Shown: positions 18,731 through 26,623 of the stretch, piece by piece
Position numbering within the stretch: the first letter of the stretch is position 1
Layout: each line of letters opens with the position of its first letter
Source: Pontiellaceae bacterium B12219
GTDB taxonomy: Bacteria > Verrucomicrobiota > Kiritimatiellia > Kiritimatiellales > Pontiellaceae
Direction of reading: 5' to 3'
Assembly: GCA_029432795.1 (NCBI GenBank)
Contig: JARNMJ010000002.1
Span: 1-64,000, forward strand
Length of the DNA: 64,000 nt
The notes under the pieces: generated by a model
What the model saw: only the letters and a program-made list of their open reading frames with translations
Databases searched by the model: none
Told to the model about the DNA's origin: nothing
Made by a program: the position numbers and the translations under genes

Positions 18731-20458
18731 ATGCGGGAATTTGCCACATTTGAAGAACGCCTGTCCGCCTGGACTACTGAAGCCATGAAGTCGGTATTTG
18801 ACCTTGGAGGCTGTGATGTGAACCTCGGGGTGTCTCCGACCAATAACGATAAATTCGGCGATTATCAATGCAATGCCGCCATGGTCCTTACCAAGCAGCT
18901 TGGTAAAGCGCCCCGGCAGATTGCGCAGGAGTTTGTTGATGCGGCACCGCTGCCTGACTTTGTCAGTAAAATTGATATTGCCGGTCCGGGCTTTATAAAT
19001 TTCCACCTGTCAAATGATGCGCTTGCGGCGCACATCCAGGCCCTGGAAAACGACCGGTATCTGGGTACGGAGCAGGTGGGAGAGGGGAAGAAGGTCATTA
19101 TCGACTATTCCAGCCCGAATGTTGCCAAATCGATGCATATTGGCCATATCCGCTCTACCGTCATTGGAAATGCCATTGACCGGCTGTACCGCTTTCTGGG
19201 TTATGATGTCATTGCAGACAATCATCTGGGCGACTGGGGAACACAGTTCGGTCTTATGCTGGTGGGATACCGGGAATTTGTGAATGAAGAAGCTCTGGCG
19301 GCTTCTCCGGTTGAAGAACTGGAACGTATTTACGTGGCCAGTTACAACAAATCGAAGGAAGACCCCACGTGGCGCGACCTCGCCAAAGCGGAGCTGGTTA
19401 AACTCCAGCAGGGTGATGCTGAAAATCGCGCGCTCTGGGAAAAATTCATCGAACTCTCCATCGGTGAGTTTAATAAAATTTATGATCGCCTGGATGTGAA
19501 GTTCGATCTCTATCGCGGCGAAAGTTTCTACAACGACCGGCTTCCTAAAATGATCCGGACCCTGGAAGAAAAAGGTTTGGCAAAGGAGAGCGACGGTGCG
19601 TTGATTGTGGATCTGGAAGAAGACGGCATGCCGATCTGCATTGTTCGGAAAAGCGATGGCGGCTTCAACTATGCCACGACCGATCTCGCAACGGTGGAAT
19701 CGCGAATTGAGGAGTTCGATCCCGACCGGATTATCTATGTAACCGACGAGCGCCAGCAGCTGCATTTCAGACAGTTTTTCACCATTGCAGAAAAGATCGG
19801 GTTAACCGCTAATCTGGTCCATGTCTGGTTTGGGCTGATGCGTCTGCCTGAGGCTACTTTTTCCACCCGTGAAGGGAATGTAATTAAGCTGGCAGCGTTG
19901 CTGGATGAAGCGGAATCCCGCGCTTTGGAAATGGTCAAATCCAGCAGTCCGGACATGCCTGAAGAGCAGCAGAAAGATCTGGCTAAGGCCATTGGAATTG
20001 GTGCGATTAAATATACTGATCTGAGTCAGAATCCGCAGAGTCTGGTGACGTTTACCTGGGAAAAAGCGCTCAATATGGAGGGGAATTCAGCCCCGTATCT
20101 ACAGTATGCATATGCCCGGATTTCTTCTGTTTATGATAAGTATCATGCTCAGTTTCCGGACTCCGACTTGAGTAAATGTTCATTAAAAATTGAACATGAA
20201 ATCGAGCGTCGGCTGGCCATAAAACTGTCCCGTTTCCCGGCAGCCGTTCAGGCTGCAGCCGATAATTACCGCCCGAATATCATGACCGATTACTTGTACG
20301 ATCTCGCACAGATCTACAGCAGTTTCTATCAGAATGTTCCGTTCCTGAAGGCCGAGGAAGGTGTTCGGGAGAGTCGGATTCGTCTCTGCAGATCAACTGC
20401 CAGAACGCTGAAGCAAGGTCTGAACCTGCTCGGAATTGAAACGCGCGAACGAATTTAA
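18731..20458 (+). CDS. argS: Arginyl-tRNA synthetase
   Basis: The 575-residue class I enzyme charges tRNA-Arg. It has an N-terminal Arg-tRNA-synt additional domain (residues 1-95), the HIGH signature in SPNVAKSMHIGHIRST (about 128-143), the family motif near FSTREGNVIKL, and the C-terminal DALR anticodon-binding domain ending in LRTL-like TARTLKQGLNLLGI. Length is typical. Followed by a strong terminator at the edge of a gene-free region. Confidence 0.96.
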   Translation: MREFATFEERLSAWTTEAMKSVFDLGGCDVNLGVSPTNNDKFGDYQCNAAMVLTKQLGKAPRQIAQEFVDAAPLPDFVSKIDIAGPGFINFHLSNDALAAHIQALENDRYLGTEQVGEGKKVIIDYSSPNVAKSMHIGHIRSTVIGNAIDRLYRFLGYDVIADNHLGDWGTQFGLMLVGYREFVNEEALAASPVEELERIYVASYNKSKEDPTWRDLAKAELVKLQQGDAENRALWEKFIELSIGEFNKIYDRLDVKFDLYRGESFYNDRLPKMIRTLEEKGLAKESDGALIVDLEEDGMPICIVRKSDGGFNYATTDLATVESRIEEFDPDRIIYVTDERQQLHFRQFFTIAEKIGLTANLVHVWFGLMRLPEATFSTREGNVIKLAALLDEAESRALEMVKSSSPDMPEEQQKDLAKAIGIGAIKYTDLSQNPQSLVTFTWEKALNMEGNSAPYLQYAYARISSVYDKYHAQFPDSDLSKCSLKIEHEIERRLAIKLSRFPAAVQAAADNYRPNIMTDYLYDLAQIYSSFYQNVPFLKAEEGVRESRIRLCRSTARTLKQGLNLLGIETRERI

Positions 20459-20484
20459 ATCAGCCCGGACGTTAAATATTTTAA

Positions 20485-20514
20485 CCGGTTGGACGAATGT
20501 CCAGCCGGTTTTTT
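20485..20514 (+). terminator. Intrinsic terminator after argS
   Basis: CCGGTTGGA and TCCAGCCGG form a nine-pair stem around a six-base loop, followed by six T residues. Confidence 0.88.
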
Positions 20515-20837
20515 ATGGGCCTGGAGTTTTGGCTGCATTTAACTGCCGGAGAATCGAAAAAATAAAAATACATACGGGAAACGGTCAGCAGTCTGATTTT
20601 CGGCCATTCAGTTGGGGAGTCATTTTCTTGCGAGTTCAAAACGCGGCGAATAAAACGGCATGAGCTGAGCAGGTATCTTTGATGAGGATGAGTGTGTCCT
20701 GTCGATTTTATCTCGTTGACCGAAGGTGAGATTGAGGCCGGGAAAGTTCGGAAATCACGGTTGAATGGTGCAAGAGGCGCATGATCTGAAACGCGAAAAA
20801 ATGCGGTGCGGAAATGATAAATTCTCCCGGAATCCAC

Positions 20838-20868
20838 TTATTCACAGTTATCCACATTTTTATCAACA
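20838..20868 (+). promoter_or_regulatory. Three DnaA-box-like 9-mers
   Basis: TTATTCACA (20838), TTATCCACA (20848) and TTATCAACA (20860) lie in the same orientation, spaced 10 and 12 bases. The second is the perfect E. coli consensus; the first fits TTATNCACA; the third differs at one position. The cluster ends 6 bases before the dif-like site. Such a cluster usually marks an origin, but position and strand bias here argue for the terminus. Confidence 0.6.
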
Positions 20869-20874
20869 TTCACT

Positions 20875-20902
20875 ACGTCGCATAATATATCTTATGTCTA
20901 TA
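20875..20902 (+). other. dif: dif-like XerC/XerD recombination site
   Basis: Left arm ACGTCGCATAA, 6-bp centre TATATC, right arm TTATGTCTATA. The left arm shares CGCATAA and the right arm TTATGT with E. coli dif, the best-known 28-bp chromosome dimer resolution site, and the 11-6-11 layout is the same. It lies in a 1.17-kb gene-free stretch where the G/C bias of the plus strand changes. No xer gene is in the window. Confidence 0.65.
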
Positions 20903-21685
20903 TATGGTTTGTAAATTACTCTATATGCGGTGGTTAAAGTTGGCTTCTCTGAAAATTGAATACCTGTTAAAGACGGTGTGTTTATCGGGATTCCGAATGA
21001 TCCGGCGGTCTGGTTTATTCATTATTTCAACGTTTTTTTTCGTCCTGATTATCAGCCACGGAGATTTCATCTTGTTGAGACTGCAGAATCTCATTTGAGT
21101 CCCGCTGTTAATCTGCCCGAGGCCGCAGTCGGGATTACGCGGGAGCTGAGCAGTTTCCGACATAGATTCCGGGATCCCGGCCGGCATCGAAAATCCGCCC
21201 CCGGTTCTTTTCAATTTCGTTCGTTGAGGCCGCAGTTCCGATGGCTGGACTTTTGTCGGCATTCTCTGGGTGATTGGACTGAATCTTCCCCCGCCCTGCA
21301 CCCTTATCAAATAGAGCGCTTTGATTTTGTCTGCGTTCGCCGGAGGCTTGCTTATGCGCGCGGGCACGATCTGGTTTGCATATAATGCATTTTCGGTATT
21401 TAGCGTAAGAAGCTGTTATTTATTTAACTTTCGAAGATTCCGACTTTAATACGAGTGCAGTTCTTTTTCAGCATGTCGTTGCTGGTGGTGAGCATTGAAT
21501 GTATGAGTTCCTGTAATTGTATAAATTCCGCATCGTATAAATCTATCCGTATGGCGGTTTTGCCCGAAAACGGAGGCGCGGAATTGAGAGGCGGTTTGTC
21601 TGGCAAAGCAACTCGTCTTTCGCTTTAGTCTTTTTCAGGTCTTAGTACAGGAAATGAATTCCACGCGGAGAATGACCGGAACTAC
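20903..21685. other. Gene-free region with stable hairpins
   Basis: No convincing gene: open frames on both strands overlap and look like unselected sequence, and a 60-codon minus frame (21424-21606) would start at TTG without a clear ribosome-binding site. Two neighbouring foldbacks are visible: GAGATT/AATCTC around 21061-21092, and CCCGA/TCGGG inside a longer CCCGC...GCGGG stem around 21101-21152. These could belong to a structured RNA, but I do not recognise a known family. Confidence 0.4.
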
Positions 21686-22942
21686 ATGAACACCATAGAT
21701 ACTGAATATTTTTTATATAGCTTACTTACGCTTTTTCTTGCCGGACTTTTGGCCACCGTTTTCACATCGCTTCGTCACACCGGAGACTCCGGGGTTTCAC
21801 GTCTTACCGACCGGGCCGGTCGCAAACTTAAACTGCTCAATTTCTGGGCACCGCGCTGGGATCTGTTGTGCAAGGCATCCCGGGTTGTCCTGACCAATTT
21901 AGCCATCGGAACTTTCATTCTTTTTTACTTCGCACTGCGGGGCGGAAATCTCGTTTTTACGGGATTGCTGCTCTTTGCCTTTTCGCTGCTTTATATGGTT
22001 GTTGCCCGGGTAATTCCTCATGTGCTTTCCGAGAGTTATGCCGATCGGATTTCACTGGCCGTACTTCCAATGGTTGGTGGTCTGACGCTGGTGCTTTATG
22101 TTTTTGTCTGGCCGCTCCAGTTTATTGAAGATCGTCTGCTTCGGCACGCCATGTCGACTTCCGACCAGGAAGACCGCCCATCCACCGAAGATGAAATTAA
22201 AAGCCTGATTGAGGGCACGGATGAAGAAGAACTGGAAAAGGAAGAACGCGAGATCATTCGCAGCGTGTTTGAGTTCGGCGAAACGGTTGCCCGCGAAATC
22301 ATGACTCCGAGAATTGATATCAGCGGTATCAAGGATACGCTGACGATTGAAGAATGCATTGAGCTGGTCAAAGAGTCGCGCCACTCCCGCTTTCCGGTTT
22401 ATCACGAAAACATCGATGATGTGGTCGGGTTGGTGCATGTGAAGGAGTTGCTGAAATTGATGGCCTCGAATGAGGGTAAAAATCCGATCAGTCAACTCGC
22501 CAAGAAAATTGAATATGTCCCGGAAACCATGCCTTTGAACGATCTGCTTCAGTTGATGAAAAAAAGCCGTTCGCAGATGGTTCTGGTGGTGGATGAATAC
22601 GGAGGAACGGAAGGCCTCGTGACAATGGAAGACGTCATCGAAGAGCTGGTGGGCGAAATTGAAGATGAATATGATCCCGCTGAAAATGAATTGAAGCGCC
22701 GTTCCGACGGATCACTGATGATTGAAGCGCGTATGCCGATGTATGAGCTCAATGAAATTATTGACCCCAAACTTCCCGAGAGCGATGAATACGATTCGCT
22801 GGGTGGTTATATCTTTTACATCCTGGGCCGGATTCCTGCGCCCGGCGAAAAGATTAACGTTCCTGGATATACGCTCAAAATCCACTCAGCGACTCAGCGT
22901 CAGATTCAGGTTGTCCATATGTCGCCCCTTAGCGACGTTTAA
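21686..22942 (+). CDS. CorC/HlyC-family membrane protein with CBS pair
   Basis: The 418-residue protein has an N-terminal CNNM/DUF21-type membrane domain with about three to four helices (segments near residues 10-30, 68-90, 95-115 and 130-150), then a CBS pair (about 205-320, MTPRIDISGI, VDEYGGTEGLVTMED) and a C-terminal CorC_HlyC domain ending near residue 415. Members of this group take part in Mg2+/Co2+ efflux or envelope homeostasis; many are annotated as hemolysin without evidence of haemolysis. The secreted-protein gene follows 24 bases later. Confidence 0.9.
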   Translation: MNTIDTEYFLYSLLTLFLAGLLATVFTSLRHTGDSGVSRLTDRAGRKLKLLNFWAPRWDLLCKASRVVLTNLAIGTFILFYFALRGGNLVFTGLLLFAFSLLYMVVARVIPHVLSESYADRISLAVLPMVGGLTLVLYVFVWPLQFIEDRLLRHAMSTSDQEDRPSTEDEIKSLIEGTDEEELEKEEREIIRSVFEFGETVAREIMTPRIDISGIKDTLTIEECIELVKESRHSRFPVYHENIDDVVGLVHVKELLKLMASNEGKNPISQLAKKIEYVPETMPLNDLLQLMKKSRSQMVLVVDEYGGTEGLVTMEDVIEELVGEIEDEYDPAENELKRRSDGSLMIEARMPMYELNEIIDPKLPESDEYDSLGGYIFYILGRIPAPGEKINVPGYTLKIHSATQRQIQVVHMSPLSDV

Positions 22943-22966
22943 TCCGTGAATTCAAAAAAGGGTTAA

Positions 22967-23884
22967 ATGAAAAAAACACTGACAACTGCAATCGCACTGG
23001 CACTCTGCACGGCCGCATTGGCTGCGGAAGATCTGAAGGGGTATTACGAAGCACAGAAAACAGCGCTACGTTCGCAGTTTTCGCCGCCGCAACTGGGCTC
23101 TCAGGTAACGTTCAGGCTGGCATCGGGACAATCGCGTACCGGCATTCTGATGAAGCTTTCCCCCGATTCGCTTTCGCTGATGAGCGAAACCGGCAACGCC
23201 ACATTCCAGCGCATGGCTCTTCATGAAAGTTCGCGCACTGTTTTTTTTGCCGAGGATTTTGCGCATGTATCGGCCCTTGAAAAAACGCGTGAATACCGAA
23301 ATAAACAACGCGCGGCAAGTCTGGCCGAAGAGCAGGCCAACATTCATGATGGCCGGATCTCGGTTTCTGCAAAAACGACGAAAACAAATGAAAAGGATGA
23401 AAAAGTCGAGGAAAAGGAAAATCAGCGGACCGGAGAAAAAAGAAAACATTCAACCATCACGCGCACCTACAGCGAAACGCAGCACCTGAAAATTGCGGTA
23501 TTCAACAGCACCGCCCATCCGGACAGTTTTACCCTTGAATGGTATTTTTTCAGTAAAAATGTCAGTAAGGGCGGAACCGAAAAGGAGCGTGAAAATGACA
23601 AAAAAGATGATACCCCGAAACTCCAGAACAGCGCAAAAAAGCAGGTAACACTTGAAGGGCTGACTCAACTTGAAATTGAAATGAATTCCAGCCCGTTTGT
23701 GATGACCAGAATTGAAAAGTACACAGGGGGAAATACCGGCAGAAATGAGCCCCGAACAACCGGCGAAGAAAATGCAGGCTGGCTGGTGCTGCTGAAATAC
23801 AATGGGGAAATTCTGGATAAAAAGGCCAGTGCCAAGAGTTATCTCGGCGATGATTGGATTCAGCAGCTCCCCTCCCCGCGCTGA
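22967..23884 (+). CDS. Secreted protein of unknown function
   Basis: The 305-residue product begins with a Sec signal peptide (MKKTLTTAIALALCTAALAAED, cleavage after ALA), so it is periplasmic or exported. After residue 30 there is an SH3/Sm-like stretch GSQVTFRLASGQSRTGILMKLSPDSLSLMS, then a highly charged Glu/Lys segment (about 105-165), then a beta-rich C-terminal half with TLEWYFFSK and QVTLEGLTQLEIEM. I do not recognise the family. It is likely cotranscribed with the CorC-like gene and ended by a palindrome-containing terminator. Confidence 0.7.
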   Translation: MKKTLTTAIALALCTAALAAEDLKGYYEAQKTALRSQFSPPQLGSQVTFRLASGQSRTGILMKLSPDSLSLMSETGNATFQRMALHESSRTVFFAEDFAHVSALEKTREYRNKQRAASLAEEQANIHDGRISVSAKTTKTNEKDEKVEEKENQRTGEKRKHSTITRTYSETQHLKIAVFNSTAHPDSFTLEWYFFSKNVSKGGTEKERENDKKDDTPKLQNSAKKQVTLEGLTQLEIEMNSSPFVMTRIEKYTGGNTGRNEPRTTGEENAGWLVLLKYNGEILDKKASAKSYLGDDWIQQLPSPR

Positions 23885-23921
23885 TTGCATAAATTAAAGA
23901 CACGAATACACTCGACCCGGC

Positions 23922-23963
23922 TTCCAGTCTCTGGAAAATACGCCCCGGTTCCAATCATTGGAA
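23922..23963. repeat. Pair of 15-bp palindromes
   Basis: Exact copies TTCCA-GTCTC-TGGAA (23922-23936) and TTCCA-ATCAT-TGGAA (23949-23963), 27 bp apart. The second forms the upper stem of the following terminator. Confidence 0.85.
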
Positions 23964-23975
23964 ACGGGGCTTTTT
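23942..23975 (+). terminator. Intrinsic terminator whose stem contains the palindrome
   Basis: GCCCCG and CGGGGC flank the palindrome TTCCA-ATCAT-TGGAA and are followed by TTTTT. The T-tract runs to within 4 bases of the mutY start, so mutY must be transcribed from read-through or a promoter inside this structure. Confidence 0.75.
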
Positions 23976-23979
23976 GTAT

Positions 23980-25062
23980 ATGGATCAGACGAAAAAAATT
24001 AAACGGGCGGTTAAAAGCCATTTGCTGCCTTGGTTCTCCGCCAATCAGCGGAGCATGCCCTGGCGGAGCAACCGAACGCCGTACCGCGTCTGGATTTCCG
24101 AGCTGATGCTGCAGCAGACCCGGGTTGATCAGGCCACCCCCTACTTCCACCGCTTTATGAAGCGGTTCCCTTCCCTTAAATCGCTGGCTGCTGCCTCGCA
24201 GGAAGATGTGCTGAAACAATGGGAAGGACTGGGATACTATTCCCGCGCCCGCAACCTGCACAAAGCCGCTCAGATTGTGCAGACGGATTTAAAGGGGCGT
24301 TTCCCCTCCACGGCTGAAGAAATTATTAAACTTCCAGGCATTGGAAGTTATACCGCCGCGGCGATCGGCTCGCTGGCATTCAATCTGGATTTGGCTGTAC
24401 TCGACGGAAATGTGATCCGCGTTCTTACCCGGCTTTTTGCCTACGGAACCGACAGCCGTTCGAGCCTCGCCAAAAAAGAACTCCAGCAGCTTGCTGACGA
24501 TTTACTGGTTAAGGGCGATGCCGGCAACTTTAATGAGGCCATGATGGAATTGGGGGCCACCATCTGCCTGCCCAAAAATCCGGATTGCGCAGTGTGCCCG
24601 TTCGTTCGCTGCTGCCTCGGCAAACAATTCGGCGAGCCCACCCGTTTTCCCGTTAAAGCACCGAAGAAAAAGGTCCCGCATATCATCGTCGGCGCAGCCG
24701 TGGTAACCGATGACGAGGGCAAGGTGCTGATTGCCCAGCGCAGAGATCAGGATATGCTGGGCGGACTATGGGAATTTCCCGGCGGGAAACAGGAGAATAA
24801 CGAAACCATTCAGGAATGCATTGCCAGAGAACTGGAGGAGGAACTGGGCATAAAAACCGATATCGGCGATTTTCTGGTTACGGTAAAACATGCCTACAGT
24901 CACTTCACGATGGAACTGCATACCTATTTTGCCACCATTTCGTCCGGCACGCCCCGGGCGATCGAGTGCAAGGATTTCCAATGGCTGGACGTTTCCAGCC
25001 TTCGGAAGGTTCCGTATTCAAAAGCCGATTTAAAGATTATCGACGAACTGGAAAAGCAATGA
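23980..25062 (+). CDS. mutY: Adenine DNA glycosylase MutY
   Basis: The 360-residue enzyme removes adenine opposite 8-oxoguanine. It has the helix-hairpin-helix with LPGIGSYTAAAIGS near residue 119, the catalytic Asp in LDGNVIRVL, the [4Fe-4S] ligands C-x6-C-x2-C-x5-C (CLPKNPDCAVCPFVRCC), and a C-terminal NUDT1-like domain (VLIAQRRDQDMLGGLWEFPGGK). ATG 23980 follows the terminator by 4 bases, with no clear Shine-Dalgarno; an in-frame TTG lies 2 codons before. LPGIGS is spelled by a palindrome copy, but the peptide is universal in the family. Confidence 0.94.
   Translation: MDQTKKIKRAVKSHLLPWFSANQRSMPWRSNRTPYRVWISELMLQQTRVDQATPYFHRFMKRFPSLKSLAAASQEDVLKQWEGLGYYSRARNLHKAAQIVQTDLKGRFPSTAEEIIKLPGIGSYTAAAIGSLAFNLDLAVLDGNVIRVLTRLFAYGTDSRSSLAKKELQQLADDLLVKGDAGNFNEAMMELGATICLPKNPDCAVCPFVRCCLGKQFGEPTRFPVKAPKKKVPHIIVGAAVVTDDEGKVLIAQRRDQDMLGGLWEFPGGKQENNETIQECIARELEEELGIKTDIGDFLVTVKHAYSHFTMELHTYFATISSGTPRAIECKDFQWLDVSSLRKVPYSKADLKIIDELEKQ
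24332..24346. repeat. 15-bp palindrome match inside the mutY HhH motif
   Basis: TTCCA-GGCAT-TGGAA encodes part of LPGIGS. Because this peptide is conserved in all MutY, this match may be coincidence; two degenerate copies lie further on at 24976 and 24993. Confidence 0.4.
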
Positions 25063-26246
25063 AACTTGCAAGCATACTCATCCTGTTGTTCTGCGCGTCT
25101 GTTCATGCGGACTTCGACGCCATGGTGGCCGTGACCCGGCAGGATCCTTCAATGGACTGGTGGTATGCCGTTCCCGGCGAATTTACGCCCAAAATCAGCA
25201 CCGTCAGCAGCGTAACTAAAGATGAGTATTTCAGGATTATCCCGTTCTTTAACAAGTACGGCATCGACTCCAACCGCGCGGCTCATATTTCGTTTGATGT
25301 TGAAGTCATCCGGCCCGATGGAAGCATCGACATCTCCATGTCCGACTGCGAGGGGTATTCCGGACCGGTGAAATCGAAAACCCTGCTGCCGGCGCAAGCC
25401 ATTCTGAATATGTGTTTTGATCCCGAAGATCCCTATGGCGACTATCGCATTCGGGTGACCTCCGTTGATCACGTCAGCAACGAAACCCTGATTCAGGAGG
25501 AAAGCATAACCCTGAAAGAAATGACGCTTGAAAAGCTGACGGCTTCCGAACGTGATCAGCTCTTTTTCAACTACGCCACTGCGCCCGACCCTTCCCGGGC
25601 CTTTGCGGCTTTTCTGGAAACGGAACATTCTTTTTTCAATGAAGAAAGCGAGCCGATATGGTCGGCCATCTGGTTCTTTAAAACGATCTTTGAAAACAAC
25701 CCCTATCTTTTGCCGCATTTGCAGGAGATCTATCCGGCGGGAACACGAAAACAGAAGCGCGATATCATTCTCTTGCTATCCCTGCTGGGGCAATCGGAAC
25801 TGCTGCCCAGAATTTCCAGCGATTTAAAGACCTATCAACGCGGTGTGGAAGCCGGGCGGATTCCGAACCCCTACGATGAAATCACAACCGGTAAACAGCT
25901 GGATATGCTCTGGGCTGAATTTTTTGCAACCGGAACGGTTAAGCCGATTGAGCAAATCATCAGCGCGCTGCAATTGGTGGAGCATCTGGGTACGCTCGAT
26001 AAAATAAAAGCCGGTGAGCTGGATATCGATGAACTGGAAGTTTATCGTGCCGGAATGCTGGAAGCCGTATTTCAATCCGCTTTGTGGTCGCTGAAAAGCA
26101 ATTGCAGGGAATGCCCATTGGTCTTTCAATATGCCGTTGGAATTCTGAATTCAGGAAAACTGGAAAAACCGGTTCAATCCTGTCTGGGCATGTTGCTGAA
26201 ATCCATCGCCAACGAATCTGAAAGTCAACCGAAGGAAAACTTATGA
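25059..26246 (+). CDS. Secreted protein of unknown function, coupled to mutY
   Basis: The frame starts at ATG 25059, overlapping the mutY TGA, and gives 395 residues. It begins MKLASILILLFCASVHADF, a Sec signal peptide cut after VHA. The N-terminal third (about 25-150) looks like an immunoglobulin-type beta domain: VTRQDPSMDWWY, ISFDVEVIRPDGS, DPYGDYRIRVT. The remainder is mostly helical and may form HEAT-like repeats (LQEIYPAG, RDIILLLSLLGQSELL). I do not recognise the family. ridA follows with ATGA overlap, so the run mutY to apbE is one operon. Confidence 0.75.
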   Translation: MKLASILILLFCASVHADFDAMVAVTRQDPSMDWWYAVPGEFTPKISTVSSVTKDEYFRIIPFFNKYGIDSNRAAHISFDVEVIRPDGSIDISMSDCEGYSGPVKSKTLLPAQAILNMCFDPEDPYGDYRIRVTSVDHVSNETLIQEESITLKEMTLEKLTASERDQLFFNYATAPDPSRAFAAFLETEHSFFNEESEPIWSAIWFFKTIFENNPYLLPHLQEIYPAGTRKQKRDIILLLSLLGQSELLPRISSDLKTYQRGVEAGRIPNPYDEITTGKQLDMLWAEFFATGTVKPIEQIISALQLVEHLGTLDKIKAGELDIDELEVYRAGMLEAVFQSALWSLKSNCRECPLVFQYAVGILNSGKLEKPVQSCLGMLLKSIANESESQPKENL

Positions 26247-26623
26247 AAAAAATCATAAACACAACGCAGGCACCGGCGCCGATCGGCCCGTATAATCAGG
26301 CGGTTCAAATGGGAAATCTTCTGTATACCTCCGGACAGATTCCAATCGATCCCGCCACCGGAACAAAAGTGGATGGTGGAATCCGCGAGCAGACTATCCA
26401 GATATTGGAAAATCTGAAAGCTGTTGTTGAAGCAGCCGGAACAACGCTGGAAAAGGTCATCAAAACCACAGTCTTTCTGCAGGATATGAACGACTTTACG
26501 GAATTCAACGGAATTTATGCCGAGTACTTTGATGAGAAGCATGCCCCGGCCCGCTCAACCGTTCAGGTTGCCGCTCTTCCGATCGGAGCGCGTGTTGAAA
26601 TCGAATGTGTGGCCGCCATCTAA
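26243..26623 (+). CDS. ridA: RidA-family 2-iminobutanoate/2-iminopropanoate deaminase
   Basis: The 126-residue protein is a typical Rid/YjgF subunit: APAPIGPYNQAV near residue 8, LYTSGQIPIDPATG, VFLQDMNDF, and the conserved Arg in HAPARSTVQVAALP near residue 105. It hydrolyses reactive enamine/imine intermediates made by PLP enzymes. It overlaps the preceding stop (ATGA) and the following apbE start (TAATG). Confidence 0.93.
   Translation: MKKIINTTQAPAPIGPYNQAVQMGNLLYTSGQIPIDPATGTKVDGGIREQTIQILENLKAVVEAAGTTLEKVIKTTVFLQDMNDFTEFNGIYAEYFDEKHAPARSTVQVAALPIGARVEIECVAAI

Noticed and set aside
19034-19048. ATCCA-GGCCC-TGGAA in argS as another palindrome copy
   Set aside because: One mismatch in a GC-rich alpha-helical IQALE context; cannot be told from ordinary codons, so not counted.
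20838-20902. Reading the DnaA boxes plus AT-rich block as oriC
   Set aside because: Genes on the left run toward it and the plus-strand G/C bias goes from positive to zero or negative, the opposite of an origin; kept as an open alternative in the findings.
20978-21385. 135-codon plus frame and opposing 148-codon minus frame in the gene-free region
   Set aside because: Composition looks random, neither has a ribosome-binding site or recognisable motif, and they overlap each other and the hairpins.
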